A DNA stretch of 64,000 bases from assembly GCA_013399015.1 (NCBI GenBank), contig VWZX01004911.1, positions 1,924,340 through 1,988,339 of the forward strand, read 5' to 3'. The stretch is from Galbula dea (taxonomy: Eukaryota > Chordata > Aves > Piciformes > Galbulidae). Shown here piece by piece: positions 1 through 13,616 of the stretch. Every line of letters starts with the position of its first letter. Within the stretch, counting starts at the first letter, position 1. The notes under the pieces are model-generated. The model was not told the DNA's origin. It ran no database searches and saw nothing but the letters and a program-made list of their open reading frames with translations. Position numbers and translations under genes: made by a program.

Positions 1-3000
1 AATGAATTCTAACCAGGGAAACCTCAGCACTTGGCTGAAACTGCAGAAATTAGTTTAAACTAGTGGATGGGGCTGAGCTTTGCTCAGTTTTCCTTGCATG
101 TGTGGTGCTGACATGCAGAAATAGATGTTTCCACACAAACACACTCAGGAGGGATCTTTCCAAAACTTTGAATTCATCTTTCCTGCAGTTCCCAATGGTT
201 ATATTGTTGTAACCTTGCACAGAGGTGTGTTTTGGGACACAATCTTCACTCTCCTGCCCTGGTAGCCAGAGTTCTGTTCAGATTAGGCTGTCACTCAATC
301 CTTTTATCTGTGACACAGTATACTAAAGAAAAAAAATATTAGATTAATAAAAAGAGTCTTGCTAAAACTGCTAGAGAGATCAGGGAGATACAAAGCTAAC
401 CTCAAAGGTTGCTTGACCCCAGGATCCCAGCATGGGAACTGGTGTCAATTCCTTCCTTAAAGAGTTGCCTCATCCTGCTCTTCCCAGAGTTGCAGCCAGA
501 CCAGATTATAGTCCCCAGCAGAATAAAACCTTCTTCATTGCTTTTTGACATGTTCCTCCTGCAGAAGGGGGGAATGGCTTGTGCAGGATGCAGCTCAGGT
601 ACCTTGGCTGAGGCTCCTGGCACATGGGAGGTAAGGATAAATAACATTTTCCTTGCACAAGTCCAGGAGCACCGAGGTGCAGTGGTGCTGTCTGAGGATC
701 TGGCCTCTTATCCCTGCTCTGGTTTCAGGATAAGGCTGGCTGGGGGGATTTTTGGGACATCAGGGATAGGAGGTGCTGCTTGTGCCTAGGGAAATAGTGA
801 TATCAAGTGTTTTCACTGCTTGATGGACTCAGGGTGCTCCTGGGGAAACAAGAGAGCAGATCCCAGTCCAAAAGGGGAAGAAAAACCTCCCTGGGTCCCA
901 GAGGCAGCAACGTAGAGCAAGCAAGAGCCATTTGGGCTCTGCTCCATCTCATCTCACTTACCCCTCCAAAACAAGTCCCTCTGAGCCCAACCTAAGGTTA
1001 ATTAGCAAAGCAAATGTGGGCACATTTCCATCCTCGATGCCTGGGCTGTTTTTCATAAGCCCATGAGTATTTCCCAGCATGGCCAAATCAGCACCTCTGA
1101 GGAGCCTTCTCCTCTCCCAGTACAAGTGCCTGTTTTGGAGCAAGGGAAGAGGAAAGGTTCACCCCAAAAGCATCATGCACTTGCTATCACTGGGCTACAT
1201 GTGTTGTGTGATTGCAACAGTCATGAATAAGCTATGAGAAATTGGACATGATATTGCATTTCCTGCTCATGCATCTGTTGGATAAGCTGCTGGGAGCCTC
1301 CTGTTCCAGCCAGAGATTGTTTCTTTCCTACATCATGGTAGTCAGGGTGGCTTTGGTTGGTTGGGCTATGTTATGTCTGGGAAGGGAAGGAAGGGAAAGA
1401 AAACAAAACAAGAAAAGGGGGGAAGACATTGAAGACAAATGCATTTAAGCCTGGACACATCTGTGAACATGGATTGTCAGAGGCAGGGATGTAAAATCTG
1501 TGCCCCCAAGTCCTCATCTGCAAATCAAAGGGTGGAAGAAAGAAGGAATGGCTCAGCTCTGGCTATGGCTGCAGAACTTGCCCAAATGTTGCTGGCATCT
1601 CCCTTCCCCTCCCAGCTCTGGGGTTCAGAGGAGCCACAGGGAAATGTGGGGTGCAGACCAGCTCCTGCTGTGGGTTTCACCTCTCTGGTGTCCCCCAAAT
1701 CAGCACTGCAGGAACTGGGGGTCAACAGTGAGCAGGGGGAAGATGGGAGGGCTACAAGGAGTCTCCAGTGCTGGTGAGAGGGAATTCATCACTGGTCAGG
1801 AGAGCTTCAGGCTTCTCACCCCAGTACAATCATCTGGCCAGGATGAAGATGGCAGCAGAGGGGACGGGAAGGATCATCAGGGTTTGGGTGTAGGTGAGTT
1901 TTGGGGTGAGTGGGGATGTAGAGGCAGCAAGAGAGAGCAGGGCTCCACCTCCTGCAGTGTATCAGAGAGCAGTGGCATCTCTGGTGTCTCCAGTGCCACC
2001 ACATCCAGATCTCCTCCTGGCTCCATTGGGGCATGTCAGGGGGTGTCAGCCCCTCTCTATCTCCCTTTGCACCTTTTGGCTTTGCACAGAGGAACTGCAG
2101 TAAGGATGAGAATCTCACCTCCATCATCTCAGCCCAGGGGACTGTTTGGAAACCTTTCCCAGTGGAGGGCCAGCTCTGCTCTCTCACTGCAATGCACCAC
2201 AGGGTGTTTTGATAAACTGATTGTATCCCTAGCTCAAGTGGATGGGGGTTTCTGGAGAAAGTCCAGGGATTTTCTGCTCTGTCTGACATCTCCCACACAG
2301 ACTCCTCCCTTTCTTTCCAAGCAGAAGTGTTATTTTCCTTCTCTTTCTTTACCTTTTCTTTTTTTTCTCCCCAGAGGGAAGCAATATATGGGATAGGAAG
2401 GAACACAGATGAGCAAACAAACAAAAAGCCAAGAGAAATTATTTTTGCACTGCATCATGCAGAAAAAGGCCCACTCCTTTCAGATGGAAATGAACAGCCA
2501 AGAAAATTCTGAGGGATAAAAAGAAGAGATTTAATGGGAAAGTGAATGGAACAAACTAGATTTTACTTCATTGGAGATGCCTATGGTTTCTCCAGCAGCC
2601 CCAAGCACAGGGACCATGGGCATGGCCAGAGCCCTATCATCATCCTCATCCTTGAGACTGTATTTTGTGGAGAGTTAACCAGGCTCTTACAGTAAACAGT
2701 GTCTTAACCTTATCTTAATGTAGGGGTTGATTGATATTTTGATTTAAATGGTGTCTGTGGGATCTTCATTCCTTGCCTGCTCAGTTGGAAGCACCAAGAA
2801 ATATTTTGTGTTCTAGCAAAGAACTGAGAGGGGGAAGCATGTTAACAGCATCTCTGTTCCTCATGAGACACAGACAGCTCCAGCTATTTTCCTTCTCTTT
2901 TGCACTGGAGCCATTCCTTCAAGGTCTCTTCTCTCACTATGGACTTTCCAGAGTGATAAATTAATTGCAACTTGCATTAAACCCAGTGCATTTTACCATG

Positions 3001-6000
3001 AGATTTGTCATAATCATAGATGAATGAGGTAACTGGATGAACACAGTGAAAAGTTCTCTTTGTTGAAGCCATTTATAACACACAAGGATGCCAGGATTAG
3101 ACCAATTGTAATAAAGAGGTCAGGAAAACAATGATTAGGCATGAAACTGAAAGATGGCAACTGTTTTAATACAATGCTTTATACAAGAAGTAGCATTAAA
3201 AAAAGAATCTCACAGGCATGTTACCTGAATGATAAATGAAAATAGAGCCTGGAATAATAATAACAATGTAAAACAATTTGTGAAGCCTTTTCTAAGCAGC
3301 ACCCTGGTGAGATTCCAAAGAAAATACATGCAAAAAATATTCAAAATCCCATGCATTACATTGACTTTGGCCAGCTCCCAGCTCTTGGGTAGAAAGCTTT
3401 CTCCTAAAGGTTTGCAAGTAAAATAAGTCCTTTGAATGAGGGCCTGATCCTGCCAGCTGCTGAGCATCCTCTGGTCTTAGTGAGGTAATTCATTATCTAT
3501 CATTTGCAGGATAGATCTAATGCATTGCTCAAAAAAACATCAGGACACAACTTAATCCATCACATCAAACACACAAATAAAGGAAACTTTCAGGATCCAC
3601 CCCTTAGTTGCATAATGGTTTGGGGGTTGGTTTGTTGGGTTTTTTGGGGGTGTTTTTTATGAAAACTCCCAAAGATTTGGATACTGAAGTCACTGCTGGA
3701 AAACATTCCTGCCTCTAAAAGCCTGGCTGCATAACTGGGCAGCTGCTCTCAAGGTTAGGGCCAAACTCTCCTTGCTCCACTCGTGGGAGCAGCCTGATGC
3801 TTGGAAGCAGCTTCTGGAGATGCTCCTTGCACACGAGCAGCCCTTTTGCCTCCGAGCACTGGGCAGGATTGGGCTCTGAGCCCTTAATCCCCACGGTAAG
3901 AAGTGGAACACTGCACACAAGATGTAGCTACAAAGCAGATTTAGTTCAAGGTTAGTCTCCAGAACCCTTATCTGATCACTGACAGTCATTTATCAGGCAG
4001 AACCCATCATTAGTGTCAAGCTGTTTTATTACCCACTAACTTAACACTGTTTTACCAAGAGTCAAGTGTGATGTCACTCATGTTAAAGTAATTTACAGCT
4101 AATAGATATGAGGTAGGAGTCAATGTTGGTTTGCTGAGTTCCTTTCATACCTGGTGCTAGCTCTTTTCATTCTGCCCAGTAAGCAAATAAGAGAGCAAGG
4201 AGAGGCAGAGACCAAGGGGAAACCAGCCACAGGGGTGTGTGCCCATGCACACACAGAGGAGCTTTAGACATTTACCAGCATCTTTTCACTTCAGATGCAA
4301 GAATTCAGCCAAACACATGAACTCTGATATTGCAGAGTTGACAATTAAAAATTATCAAGATTCTGGGACAAGAGAAGTGTGGTGCTTTGGTCATGTGGAG
4401 GCTCCAGCACAGCAACAGGGAAGGATCCCTCCTGGAGTTACATTGTGTATCCCCAAAACCTATGAAATCTGCCTCACTGGGAAAGCTTGGGCTGATTTGA
4501 TATTCCCTTTTCAGAGGTCTTGCTTTTCAGGGTGAGTGTTCCCTTCACTTACAACATGGAGGGAAGTCACAGAAACCTCCACAATGAGTTTTGTTACCAA
4601 AAAAATGGATATGATTCATACATATGAACGTTGTTTTCCTTCCCTGCCTTCCCTGTCTCTCCAGCCAATTCTGTTCAGTCTTAAGGTCAACCCCAGTGCA
4701 GTCTGTGTTTATAAGAGAATACATTTCCCATTTCCAAGCACTTGCCATCTCCTCTAATGAATCCTCCTGCTGACATCTCCAGGATCCATATTCTTTGCCC
4801 ACTAGACATTCAGAGATAATCCTGACTAATGTGTATGTATTCAAAGAGGTTTATTGTAGGGAATTGTACATTTGGGATAAGGGAAAGGGCATCCTATATC
4901 AGTTTACCTCTCCAATTTGATACCCATTAAAAACATTTTAAATCACTGTATCTGCTCTTATTTCCCCTGGAAGTTCCTAACTCTGGGTTATTTGCATGGT
5001 GACTTCAGATGGTCCAGGAGATGTGACCCTTCAAGACACTGCAGAAAAGCCAGAGGAGGTCTCTAGGGATTAAATTTTAACAGTTCTTGGAATCTCAGGT
5101 AAATATCTTGCTCTGACAACACACCTGGACTGTAAATCATTGGAACATCACTTTTGTCAGCCTTGTCAATAACTGTCCTGGTCTGTAAATTCTGTTTGAT
5201 CAAACAGCTCTTGGCAACACACCATTTCAATGGTGACCTCAGCTTCAACCCACAGCACCGATTGTATGCAGATTGGCCAACAGCCCCTGAAAGGAAGACC
5301 CTGAGGCTTGGTTGTGGGAAGGGGCCAGCTGACCAGATGTGGGTTTGAAGGTTTGGAAAAGCTGGACAACTGCTAAATTCTACCTAAAGATTGGCCTGGG
5401 TACAATCAGATGGAATAGATACACTCATCATTTTCTTCCCTTCCATGGGGAGCTGAAGCAAGGTTTGCCAGGACTTCTGCTTCCGTGGATCTTTGCTCAC
5501 TTAAAATCATTCCAGAGGTTCCTCATAACACATGGCTTTGCTCAGCTTGTTTCTGTGAAATCTCAACAGCAAGCAGGAGATTGCAAGTGGTTCATTGCCT
5601 TGTCCTCCCACAGGCACTGCTTTGACCACAGGACTAGTGGGTTTCCACTGTGCTGGGAGAAAGCCACTGGGTAGTACCAGCTATGGTCCATGCTTAAAAC
5701 TCATGTGGTGAAAAGCTCAGGTTCTGGCTTAACTTTGTATTTGCAAGTCCAGATAAGTAGGGAAAAGCTCTTCCCTTCCTTCTCCTCAGCTCCAGAGCAT
5801 TCAACTCTGAAAGCCACCATATTCCTTGGACAACTGGGGTGCTCAGAGAGTGAAAGAACTTCCTTGCTTCCCACTCTAGCTGAACCAACTGCATCTCCAT
5901 CTCTCCCTCTCCATACTGCCTCTCCAACTAATTGGAGCCATGTTTTCATGCCAAAGCAGATGAAAAATGCAGCCAGTGAGGGCTGAGAGGTTGCTGAGAA

Positions 6001-8090
6001 GGTGAAAAGTGAGGCTAGGAGAGGTCAGAGATGCAGCCAAAGAGACAGAGAGAAGTGGGAAGGGGAGCTTCATGAAGTAGAGGAGATGATTTGCTGAGCC
6101 AAACCAAGGGAGTTCAGATGTGGCAGAGAAGCTGTGAATGTAAAGCTCAGCCTGCAAACACGGTGAGCAAAGGCAGGAAAAGTGTTGGGCATAAGGATAT
6201 TAAAATTAAGTGTAGCAAAGCAATGCAGGGAACCTTTAGCTTCATTCTAGTAGATAGGAAACTCTGCACCACTCATTGGTCACATCCCTGCAGTCCCTGG
6301 CTTATGAGAAGTCCTACTGCCCTTTCTCCTTCAGGGAAGATATATTTTTAGACACATAAAATATATCAGGAGAGAGGTGAAGAGGGAAAATCAACCCATA
6401 AGGCAGGTAATGTCCCAAATTCATCCCTAGGCATCTGCATTAACTTCAGTGGAAGGCTTCTAGCAGAGAGAATTCAGACTTGTATTTACAAGTGCACATC
6501 TGTGTAATGATGGGCTCCCAAGTCAATAACTTCATGTCAAGCCTGCAAGAAGTGCTTCCAGTTATAGATACTAAAATTAAACAGATAATTAGCATTGCAG
6601 CTGACTTTGGGCAGAAATTTTGTTTGGTGTGAAAGTCTGTCACTGTTATTGAGGAGTTAAAATAATAAATAGATGAAACTCCAGTAGGTAAAATGAGGGA
6701 AAGTCATGGTTTGGGGACTGTGACACCTTCTGCATCTTCAGAATCAAATCTGTGTGGTCTCCTGGTTAAAAGAAAATAGACTTCTGCAACCCTTCAGACC
6801 TTGGAAGAAGAACCCATCTTTTATGCAGCCAGATCCTCAAGTGACTGGATTTGCTAAGTGCTTAACATGTTAGTACTTATGTTTTAAATCAAAAATTTCT
6901 TGCCTCCATCTACTCTGTGCACACATATAATGGTCTATAGATACATATAATGCTCTGGATTCAGAGCAGCTATTAAAGCCCCAATTGGTTTATTGGTTTA
7001 TCCCAGTGCAATGCAGGTTCCTCCTCTCCTGAAGCTACATGCAGAAGAGAGCAAGTGAACCTGCTCACAGCTAACAGTCCTCCAAACCCTTCCCACCCTT
7101 CCCTCCACATGAGCAAGCACAAAGAACCAGGAATGTCTCCAGGTGGGGAAGGGGCTAGAGAAACCTTGAGGATGGTAACACAGGTACAGCCTTGCTGGAG
7201 GGAGGATTGTGGAGGGAGTAAATGCTCACAAAAGGTGCATCTCTATTCTTTGGGTGATTTTTGAAGATGTACCTCCAAAAAAAGCCTGGTATTCAGGAGC
7301 CACAGGCCATCTGAAAGCTAGAAACCAAACACTAAGGTGAGTGAATGCTCTCTCATTTTCCAGATATGGGGTTTAATGTTGTACTGGTGGGGAAAAAAAG
7401 AAAACAGAAGAAATCTTTCCACAATGAACTACCCAACTGGGAAGCAGTGCCAGACAATAACTTCTTGGTCTCCCACTTTTCTCCCAGGTATAGGAAGTCA
7501 GTAATGCTTCCTGAAAGTCATGGCACCCCTAAAGAATAACAAATCTGAGGGTTCTCCATATCTGCCAACTGGATGTTTCCTTTTTAATTCTTGAGATCTC
7601 CCAATCTCCAGTTTCTTCTCAGCAGCCCACATTGTGAGGCACTTTGTTCATGAGAACACTGCTGTTGATTTTAGACCTCATGACTCCAGAGCTTTAAGGA
7701 AAAACACACAGTATCACAGGACTTGAAATGAAAAAATGACCTCATATCCCAGAGATGTCCAGCTGGTAGATTCCACTTTATGGGAACACTCTACGAAGGT
7801 CTCCTCATGACTTGGGCACCAGCATCCCATCTCTCAGTATTTAACAGTAATGTAATGGTCCCAATTTCCTCCTCTGGCATGGAAAGAGCAAGATCCTTTG
7901 CACATTTCTCCCAACCAAGCAACAACCAGGTTACATCATGACTTTGGTGGCCGAAGCTCCTCGCTTTCCTCCCTCCCCCACCCTCAGGAACAATGGCTAA
8001 CTGTTCTTTTTCCATCTATAAATTTGTCTGAGTTAACAGTTCCCAAGATCTGGCAGCAAGCTGGAGCTGGGAGTGAGCTGAGAGATAGGA
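1..8090. other. Upstream intergenic DNA, no gene recognised
   Basis: AT-rich unique sequence. No CR1, satellite or tRNA was seen. The longest open frame (1500-2396 +, 298 codons) has no recognisable domain and overlaps an open frame on the other strand, so it is probably chance. A T/G-rich patch lies at 3,618-3,660. In mammals the MIR1-1/MIR133A2 cluster lies upstream of GATA5, and neither mature microRNA is present here. Confidence 0.6.
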
Positions 8091-8159
8091 GAGTGACAGT
8101 CTGAAATGAAACACAGAGCTGCTGGGCCTGCAGCCGTCAGACAGGAGCCTGGCTCCCTC

Positions 8160-8310
8160 CCTTAAAGATTAGCGAGACTCCTTCGCTGGAGCCCTCCACA
8201 TTCCCCAAAATCCTAGCAACAAAGTGCTGTCTCTCAGCCGCCAATGAATCATCTGAATTTAACCTTTCACCTGGCCACAAGGAGGTTAATATACCAAAAT
8301 AGCCTTTTTT
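8160..8310. promoter_or_regulatory. Candidate upstream enhancer with muscle-type motifs
   Basis: A compact set of motif-like words lies about 5.3 kb upstream of exon 1. They are CATTCC (8199-8204, TEAD/MCAT core), a T-box-like TTCACCT (8266-8272), GGTTAATAT near 8284-8292 (HNF1-half-like) and CCAAAATAGC (8294-8303, a CArG box with one mismatch). The set suits a heart or gut enhancer, but each motif is short and the call rests on their proximity only. Confidence 0.25.
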
Positions 8311-9639
8311 TCTTCTTTTTTTTTTCTTCTTCTTTCCCCATTTATTGCCCTTAATGGTAGTGGGGAGCATGGTGGTAACCCCTCATAGCTGGATAGACTC
8401 TGGAAGTGGTTTCATATCAGAGCTCTTTGCTTGCTGGGCTCTGCCAGGACCAGGTTGGCATTTCTAACATCAACCCACCAGCTCAGGTCTTGAGTTTATT
8501 CAGGGAAATCGTTTCCATCTCACACTACAAAAGAATTTTGCCTCTCCTTCCGTGGCTGGTCGCTCACTGTGCCCTCCAGCTTCAACCCCACAAGCATTTA
8601 CATGCCAAATTGTATACACAAGGCATCCCTCAGCATGCCCACATGGCCAGAGCCTGAGTCACTCCCTGCTCCTGCCCGTGGCAAAACTCCTGGAGAACTT
8701 CTCAGGTATGGTCAGATCCTCACCTCTTGTGAGGTGTTGAGCCCCTCCCAGGGTTGGATATCCTGTCTGGGCTGGATGTCCTTGAGACCATGGAGTCCCC
8801 CACATCAAATGAATCTGGAGACTATAGTTTGCCCATCTGCAAAATGAGAGGTGGTTTATCCCTCGTGGGGTACTCCCAGCAGTGGGTGCTGCAACCACAG
8901 CCCATGCTCACTGGCCCTGCCACCACCAGCATGAGGATTTCATGACTGCTCTGAAACTTGGAGCTTTCTGTTAAATCAGTCTGGAAGGAAAATGTATTTT
9001 AAACAATCAGGGCCAAAATTACATGAGCAAAAGTCACTTTTAGGAATGATGTGCCACGTTCCTCATCTTGGGGAGGCATTCATTGCAGTCTGCATTTTGT
9101 ATCCTCTAAATGTTGAAGGAGGTGGGGTGGGGTTTGTATCTGCTGTTGGCTCATGAAGGATGGCTGAGGCTGAAGCATCCTCATGAAACGGGTCTGTAGG
9201 GGACAGCAGGTAACACCAGCTCTATGGGACCTCTTCTATTTTCCATGCAAGTGAAAATCCTCACAGGCTAAGGAGGAAAACAGGATCTCAGAGTAAGATG
9301 GGCAAAGATTTTAGATACTTGTCCCCTCCTCTCTCACAGTCCCTCTTCCTGAGAGCCACTGACATATGCATATAACAAGAGAGAAATATTTTTTGGTGGA
9401 GCCTGCTGTTTATTTAACCCTTTTGAGACAAGTCCCTCTGGCATCCCCTCACTCCTCCAGGCACAAAACTCCCCTGTCCCTGCCTGGCTGGGTTGGGGCA
9501 ACTTAATCCTTGTCCTAGCTGGCTGGGGCCTCCCCCAGCTTTGACTGTGTCCATCACTTCTCTCCAGCACTGCCCTACAAATCAGCCCAGCCTCAGCCAC
9601 GGGAGGTACCTGAACTCGGTCCCTGGGCAGAACCAACCC

Positions 9640-11330
9640 ACACCTTGAAGACTGGGTAGGCTGGGGGAGGATGGAGGGAGGGATGTGAGCCGGGAGATAG
9701 GGACCACGAATGCGGCCCAGGAGACGCAGACCTCACTGGTCCTCTCTCTCATGCACTCCAGCTGGGGAAGCAGTCCCGAGGGAGCTTGCTGTAGCCCCAG
9801 GGAGCTTGCTCTTCGTTTGGGAGACGGGGGCAGAGCTAGGAAGTGCAGCCCGTACCGACTTCTGGGCAAGCGGCTCGGGGTAGAGCCTTGCCACAGGGCA
9901 CCGGCTTGGGTTCGCCTCTAATGTCGGGGCTCACCCTCTCCGGTACCCCCGAGGGCAACGGGTTGCAAGCCGCCTCTGACCCCCGAGGGAGGGTGCTGCA
10001 GCCCGTGGGAGGTGGAGGGAGGAAAGAGGACGCGCTTAATTAATTAATTAATTAATTAATTTAATGCCATCTCCTGATGCACAGGGCGGGAACATGAATT
10101 GGTGGTTCTCTGTTTGGGATGACCCTCCGCTCTCTCCTGCCCGGTGCAGCAGGACTGGCTACATTTCTATCTTCCTCTCTCGGTTTCCTTGTTCTTTTTT
10201 TCCGTTGGTTTTCTTTCAAGGGGTGAGGGAGGGGGTTAGTGCCAGCCCCCCCACCAGGGGACCGTGCAGGATGCTCCCACGCGTCCACCCTCGCTCAGGG
10301 CTCACAAATCAGCTGGAGCGGGATTAGTGCCGAGGGATAGGGGCGCCGGGCAGTCTGCCCCTACCCGGGGGGAGCCTCACCTGGAGGGCTCAGAGCTCCC
10401 CAGGGAGCAGCACCGAGCCGAGCCGCACCGGCCCCGCTCCGACCCAGCCTGAACGGAGTGGGAGGGGGCGCACACGAGAAGCAAGGACCTCCTTCCTAAC
10501 CCCTGCAAAAATGTGATTGTACTCCTCTGGAAGAGCAAGGCCAGGTCGGACCCAACCGGTCTGGTGGACCGCGAGCCCGGCAAAGGGATGTGCACCGGTG
10601 GCAAGAACTCCCGGTGGGTACCATCGAGGTGACACCGGCATCTCCCGGGAAGCCTTCCCGCCTGCTCTCGCTCCGGACCGGTCCGTAGCCTCTTCTGGAA
10701 GGTTCACCTGCCCACGGTGCCTGTGTTAGTCCCTGTTTAAGCCACGCCGTGAGCTCGGCCCCAGGCAGAGATGCCCGGAGCCTTGTGCCCTCCTGACACA
10801 ACGGGGATGCCCCCGGTGGGACAGGGACACACCGGGTTGTCCCTGAGGGAGGTTGTCTGCACAGCCCTATCTCCCTTGTCCCGCATCCCGGAGTGAATTT
10901 GCGGGGAGCAGTGCAAGGGCTGCGGACTGGGCATCGCTGCTGGCACCGGTGCCACGCTGGCACCTTCCCTCCTCGCTTCACCTAAAACATCGCTCAAGGG
11001 AGAACCCCGACAGCTTCCGCCTGGCCCCCGGTTACCGAGAGTAGCCCAAGCTCCCACAGACACTTAAACCGCAGCGGTGAGAACGCACTGGGTGAGTCCC
11101 ATCCTCACCCTGTGAGCAGCCCCACGCGGGTCTCAGGGTGGGTGGCACCAGCCAAGGTGAGCATCAGTATATGGGATCAGTTCAAAAGCGACTAGGGAGG
11201 GTGCTGCCTGAATCCCCCAGGTGTGAGAACACCTGCCCTCAGAGCTGCTCCGCACCCACGGAACCCACTGCCCCTCTCCGCGGCCTCGGATCTCCATTGC
11301 TGGGCAGCGCTGGGAGCTGAGCTAACTCGA
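9640..11330. other. GC-rich upstream block
   Basis: GC and CpG content rise sharply here compared with 1-9,600, about 2.5-4 kb upstream of the presumed GATA5 start. A (TTAA)n run interrupts it at 10036-10065. Overlapping open frames on both strands (for example 10496-10981 -) look like GC-driven chance frames. It could be an upstream promoter, a divergent non-coding RNA start or an island shore. Confidence 0.5.
10036..10065. repeat. (TTAA)n microsatellite
   Basis: About seven TTAA units inside otherwise GC-rich sequence. Confidence 0.95.
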
Positions 11331-11334
11331 ATGC

Positions 11335-11485
11335 GGGGAGAAAATGGGTTGAAAAAAGGGTAAACAAGGCAAAACAAAACAAGAACAACAAGAAGAAACC
11401 TAATAAAAAACCACAAACAAAAAAAAAGCCCACAAACACAAAACCAAAAAACAAAACCAACCAACCCACAAATAACCAAAACCAA
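11335..11485. repeat. A-rich, G-poor low-complexity tract
   Basis: Adenine-dominated sequence with AAC, AAAC and ACAA words over about 150 bp. The apparent hydrophobic minus-strand frame (11239-11775) is a translation of this tract, not a membrane protein. Confidence 0.85.
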
Positions 11486-11870
11486 CTGGATGGATCAGAA
11501 CACAGACATGCAACACGCCCACGGGCAGAGATTTCCAACGGCGTGAAGGTGCTCTCGGAGTAAATCCCTCCGGATTTCGGCAGCACCTCGTGGTTTTTTT
11601 CAGCGTTTTCAGATTTATTCGAAAGCCAGGAGCTATCGGAACAGGCAGTTCGGAGGCATTTAAAACAAAATAAATAGAATAAGTCACATTTCACAGCTCG
11701 ACGTAGTAAAGCCGGGAGAGCCACGCGTGCCCACGGCTTCGCCCCGCTTTTAACACCCAAAACGAAACGAAGCAAAACTCGGCGGGGGCTCAGCCCCAGA
11801 CACGGAGGGGTTGGGGCTGGGTTTCCACCGGGATTTTTCCAGCTAGCAGAACCCTCCTCGGGTTGTTTGG

Positions 11871-12131
11871 GGTTTTTTTCTATAGGCTTTTTTCCTTTTT
11901 TTTTTTTTTTTTTTCTTTTCCCCTCTTCATGTTTCCTTTATTTTAAAAAAACATAATTCTCTCTTTCATCTCCTTTTTAAAAAAAAGTTTTCTTTCTCTC
12001 TTTTTTCTTTTTCTCTTTTTTTCTCTTTCTTCTGGTTTTTTTTTTTTCAATTTTTTCCTCTTGTTTCAATTTTATTCCTTTTCCCCTTTCTTTCCTTTAT
12101 TTCCCTTTTGGTTTTTTGTCTTTCTCTCTGA
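11871..12131. repeat. T-rich polypyrimidine tract
   Basis: About 260 bp of T and C runs broken only by a few purines, including an 18-20 nt T run near 11,900. It lies 400 bp after an A-rich tract. Confidence 0.85.
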
Positions 12132-12497
12132 GGGCACAGGGATACCCCGACAGCCGTAAACACCCGGTTTCACCAAGAAAAACAGAAAAATAAGAAAGAA
12201 ACTAAAAATCCATCTCCAGCCAGTTACGTTGCATTATTCCGAGGGAAATAGCTGGCATTCCTACACCAGTTTATTTTGGAACCGAAATTTCCCACCCTCC
12301 CCGCAGCACTGGTCCCTGTGGAGCCGGGGCTGGACGGACTCCTCCCGGGCGCAGGGAGCCCAGGGTCGGGCAGGGCTCAGCTCCCTTACCGGAGAGCTCC
12401 CGGAGCCGAGCAGAGCCTGATCCTGTCGGTAGAGGCCTGCAAGCAGTAAAGCTCAGTCCGCCTGTGGATGGAGCAAGCGGTGGCTGAGTTTTGCCGA

Positions 12498-12602
12498 AGG
12501 TTTGTGGGTTTGGGTTTTTGTTTTGTTTGGGGATTTGTTTGTCTGTTTGTTTGGGATTTTTTTTTTGTTTCTTTTGGTTTTTTGGGGGGAGGTTTACTCC
12601 TT
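12498..12602. repeat. GT-rich low-complexity tract
   Basis: G and T words such as TTTGTTTG and GGGTTT over about 100 bp. The top strand is nearly free of A and C. Confidence 0.8.
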
Positions 12603-13499
12603 TTTTCCCAGGAGTTGAGAACAGACACCTTGGGGTAAAGGTATAAAAAATCCCCCCACACTCCCTCTTGGCAAAACCTGATAACGATGAAATTATTTCC
12701 TCTCTCCAGCTGCGGCTGGGGAATTGAATTAACCGAATTACCAGGGCTAAGGGAGAACTAACTGTTCATTCCCCTCCTGCCCCTCAACCACTTCCAGTGG
12801 TTGTACCGATGAGGAAAAGCAAGGAAAGGGCTTTTGTCCCTATCGCAAGGACGAGGGGGCTGCAGGGAGAACCCTCTCCTCTGCTGCCCCTCGGGAAATA
12901 ACAGAGACCCCCCGAGCGGGCCAGCCCCGACGGGACGGTGATGGGCTGGAGCGCTGCAGGAAGGGTCTCTCCAGCCTCGGGGTGGGGGGCGTGGGCAGCT
13001 TGAGAAAGGCAAGGTGAGCTAGGGGACAGGCTGGGGAGATCCCCATGACCACCCCTTCACCGTTAGGAGAAAGTTGTTATTGCAAAGCAGAGCCCGAGAG
13101 CTCACTTGGAGCAGAAAGCAGCCTGGGAACTTCCTCTGCTCCCCCAAACTTCCACCGGGAAGTTGTCGGTGTGTTCCCCGGTATCCACCGGCGACCCTGG
13201 GGAGAGGGGTATCGCCGGACAGAGCATCACCTCCCGCTGGGGTGTCGGAGAGACCCCCAAATAAACAGCGAGGGAGGGAGCCACCCCTACCCCTTCCCGG
13301 GAGGCAGGTGGGTACCTCCAACCACTCAAAGGAAGGTTTGGGGGTGGGGAGCCAAAGGGTCCAGGGCGGTGATGAACATCCTTGGGGGCCACATCCTGCC
13401 CCCACTCCGCCCGGTGCTCGGGGGAGCCGAGGGGCTCATCCCCACCCCCACGCCGGGACCGGAGCCGTCGGGACTTATCCCGTCCCGTTCTCCTCCCTC

Positions 13500-13600
13500 C
13501 CTTGCCGGGAAGCGCCCAATCCCGGTCGGGACCGGGATAACTCCGCCGGCCGTCACGTGGGGGCCGGGCTGCACCGGGACCCGCCGTAAAGAGCCGCTGC
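13500..13600 (+). promoter_or_regulatory. Candidate GATA5 core promoter: CCAAT box and CACGTG E-box
   Basis: A CCAAT box is at 13516-13520 and a palindromic CACGTG E-box at 13554-13559, in very GC-rich sequence and about 40 bp apart. No TATA box is visible. CACGTG is the USF/MYC class of E-box. I recall, unverified, that USF factors acting through an E-box were reported for mouse Gata5. The position just upstream of the presumed exon 1 fits a core promoter. Confidence 0.45.
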
Positions 13601-13616
13601 CGCCGCCGCCGCCGCC
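13593..13616. repeat. (CCG)n trinucleotide run
   Basis: About seven units with one interruption, close to the presumed transcription start. Confidence 0.9.

Noticed and set aside
1500..2396. 298-codon plus-strand open frame
   Set aside because: No recognisable domain, no codon-like composition, a low-complexity Ser/Pro/Leu mix, and a 202-codon open frame on the other strand over the same bases. Most likely chance.
11239..11775. 178-codon minus-strand frame with very hydrophobic Phe/Leu/Val stretch
   Set aside because: It is the translation of an A-rich low-complexity tract, not a membrane protein.
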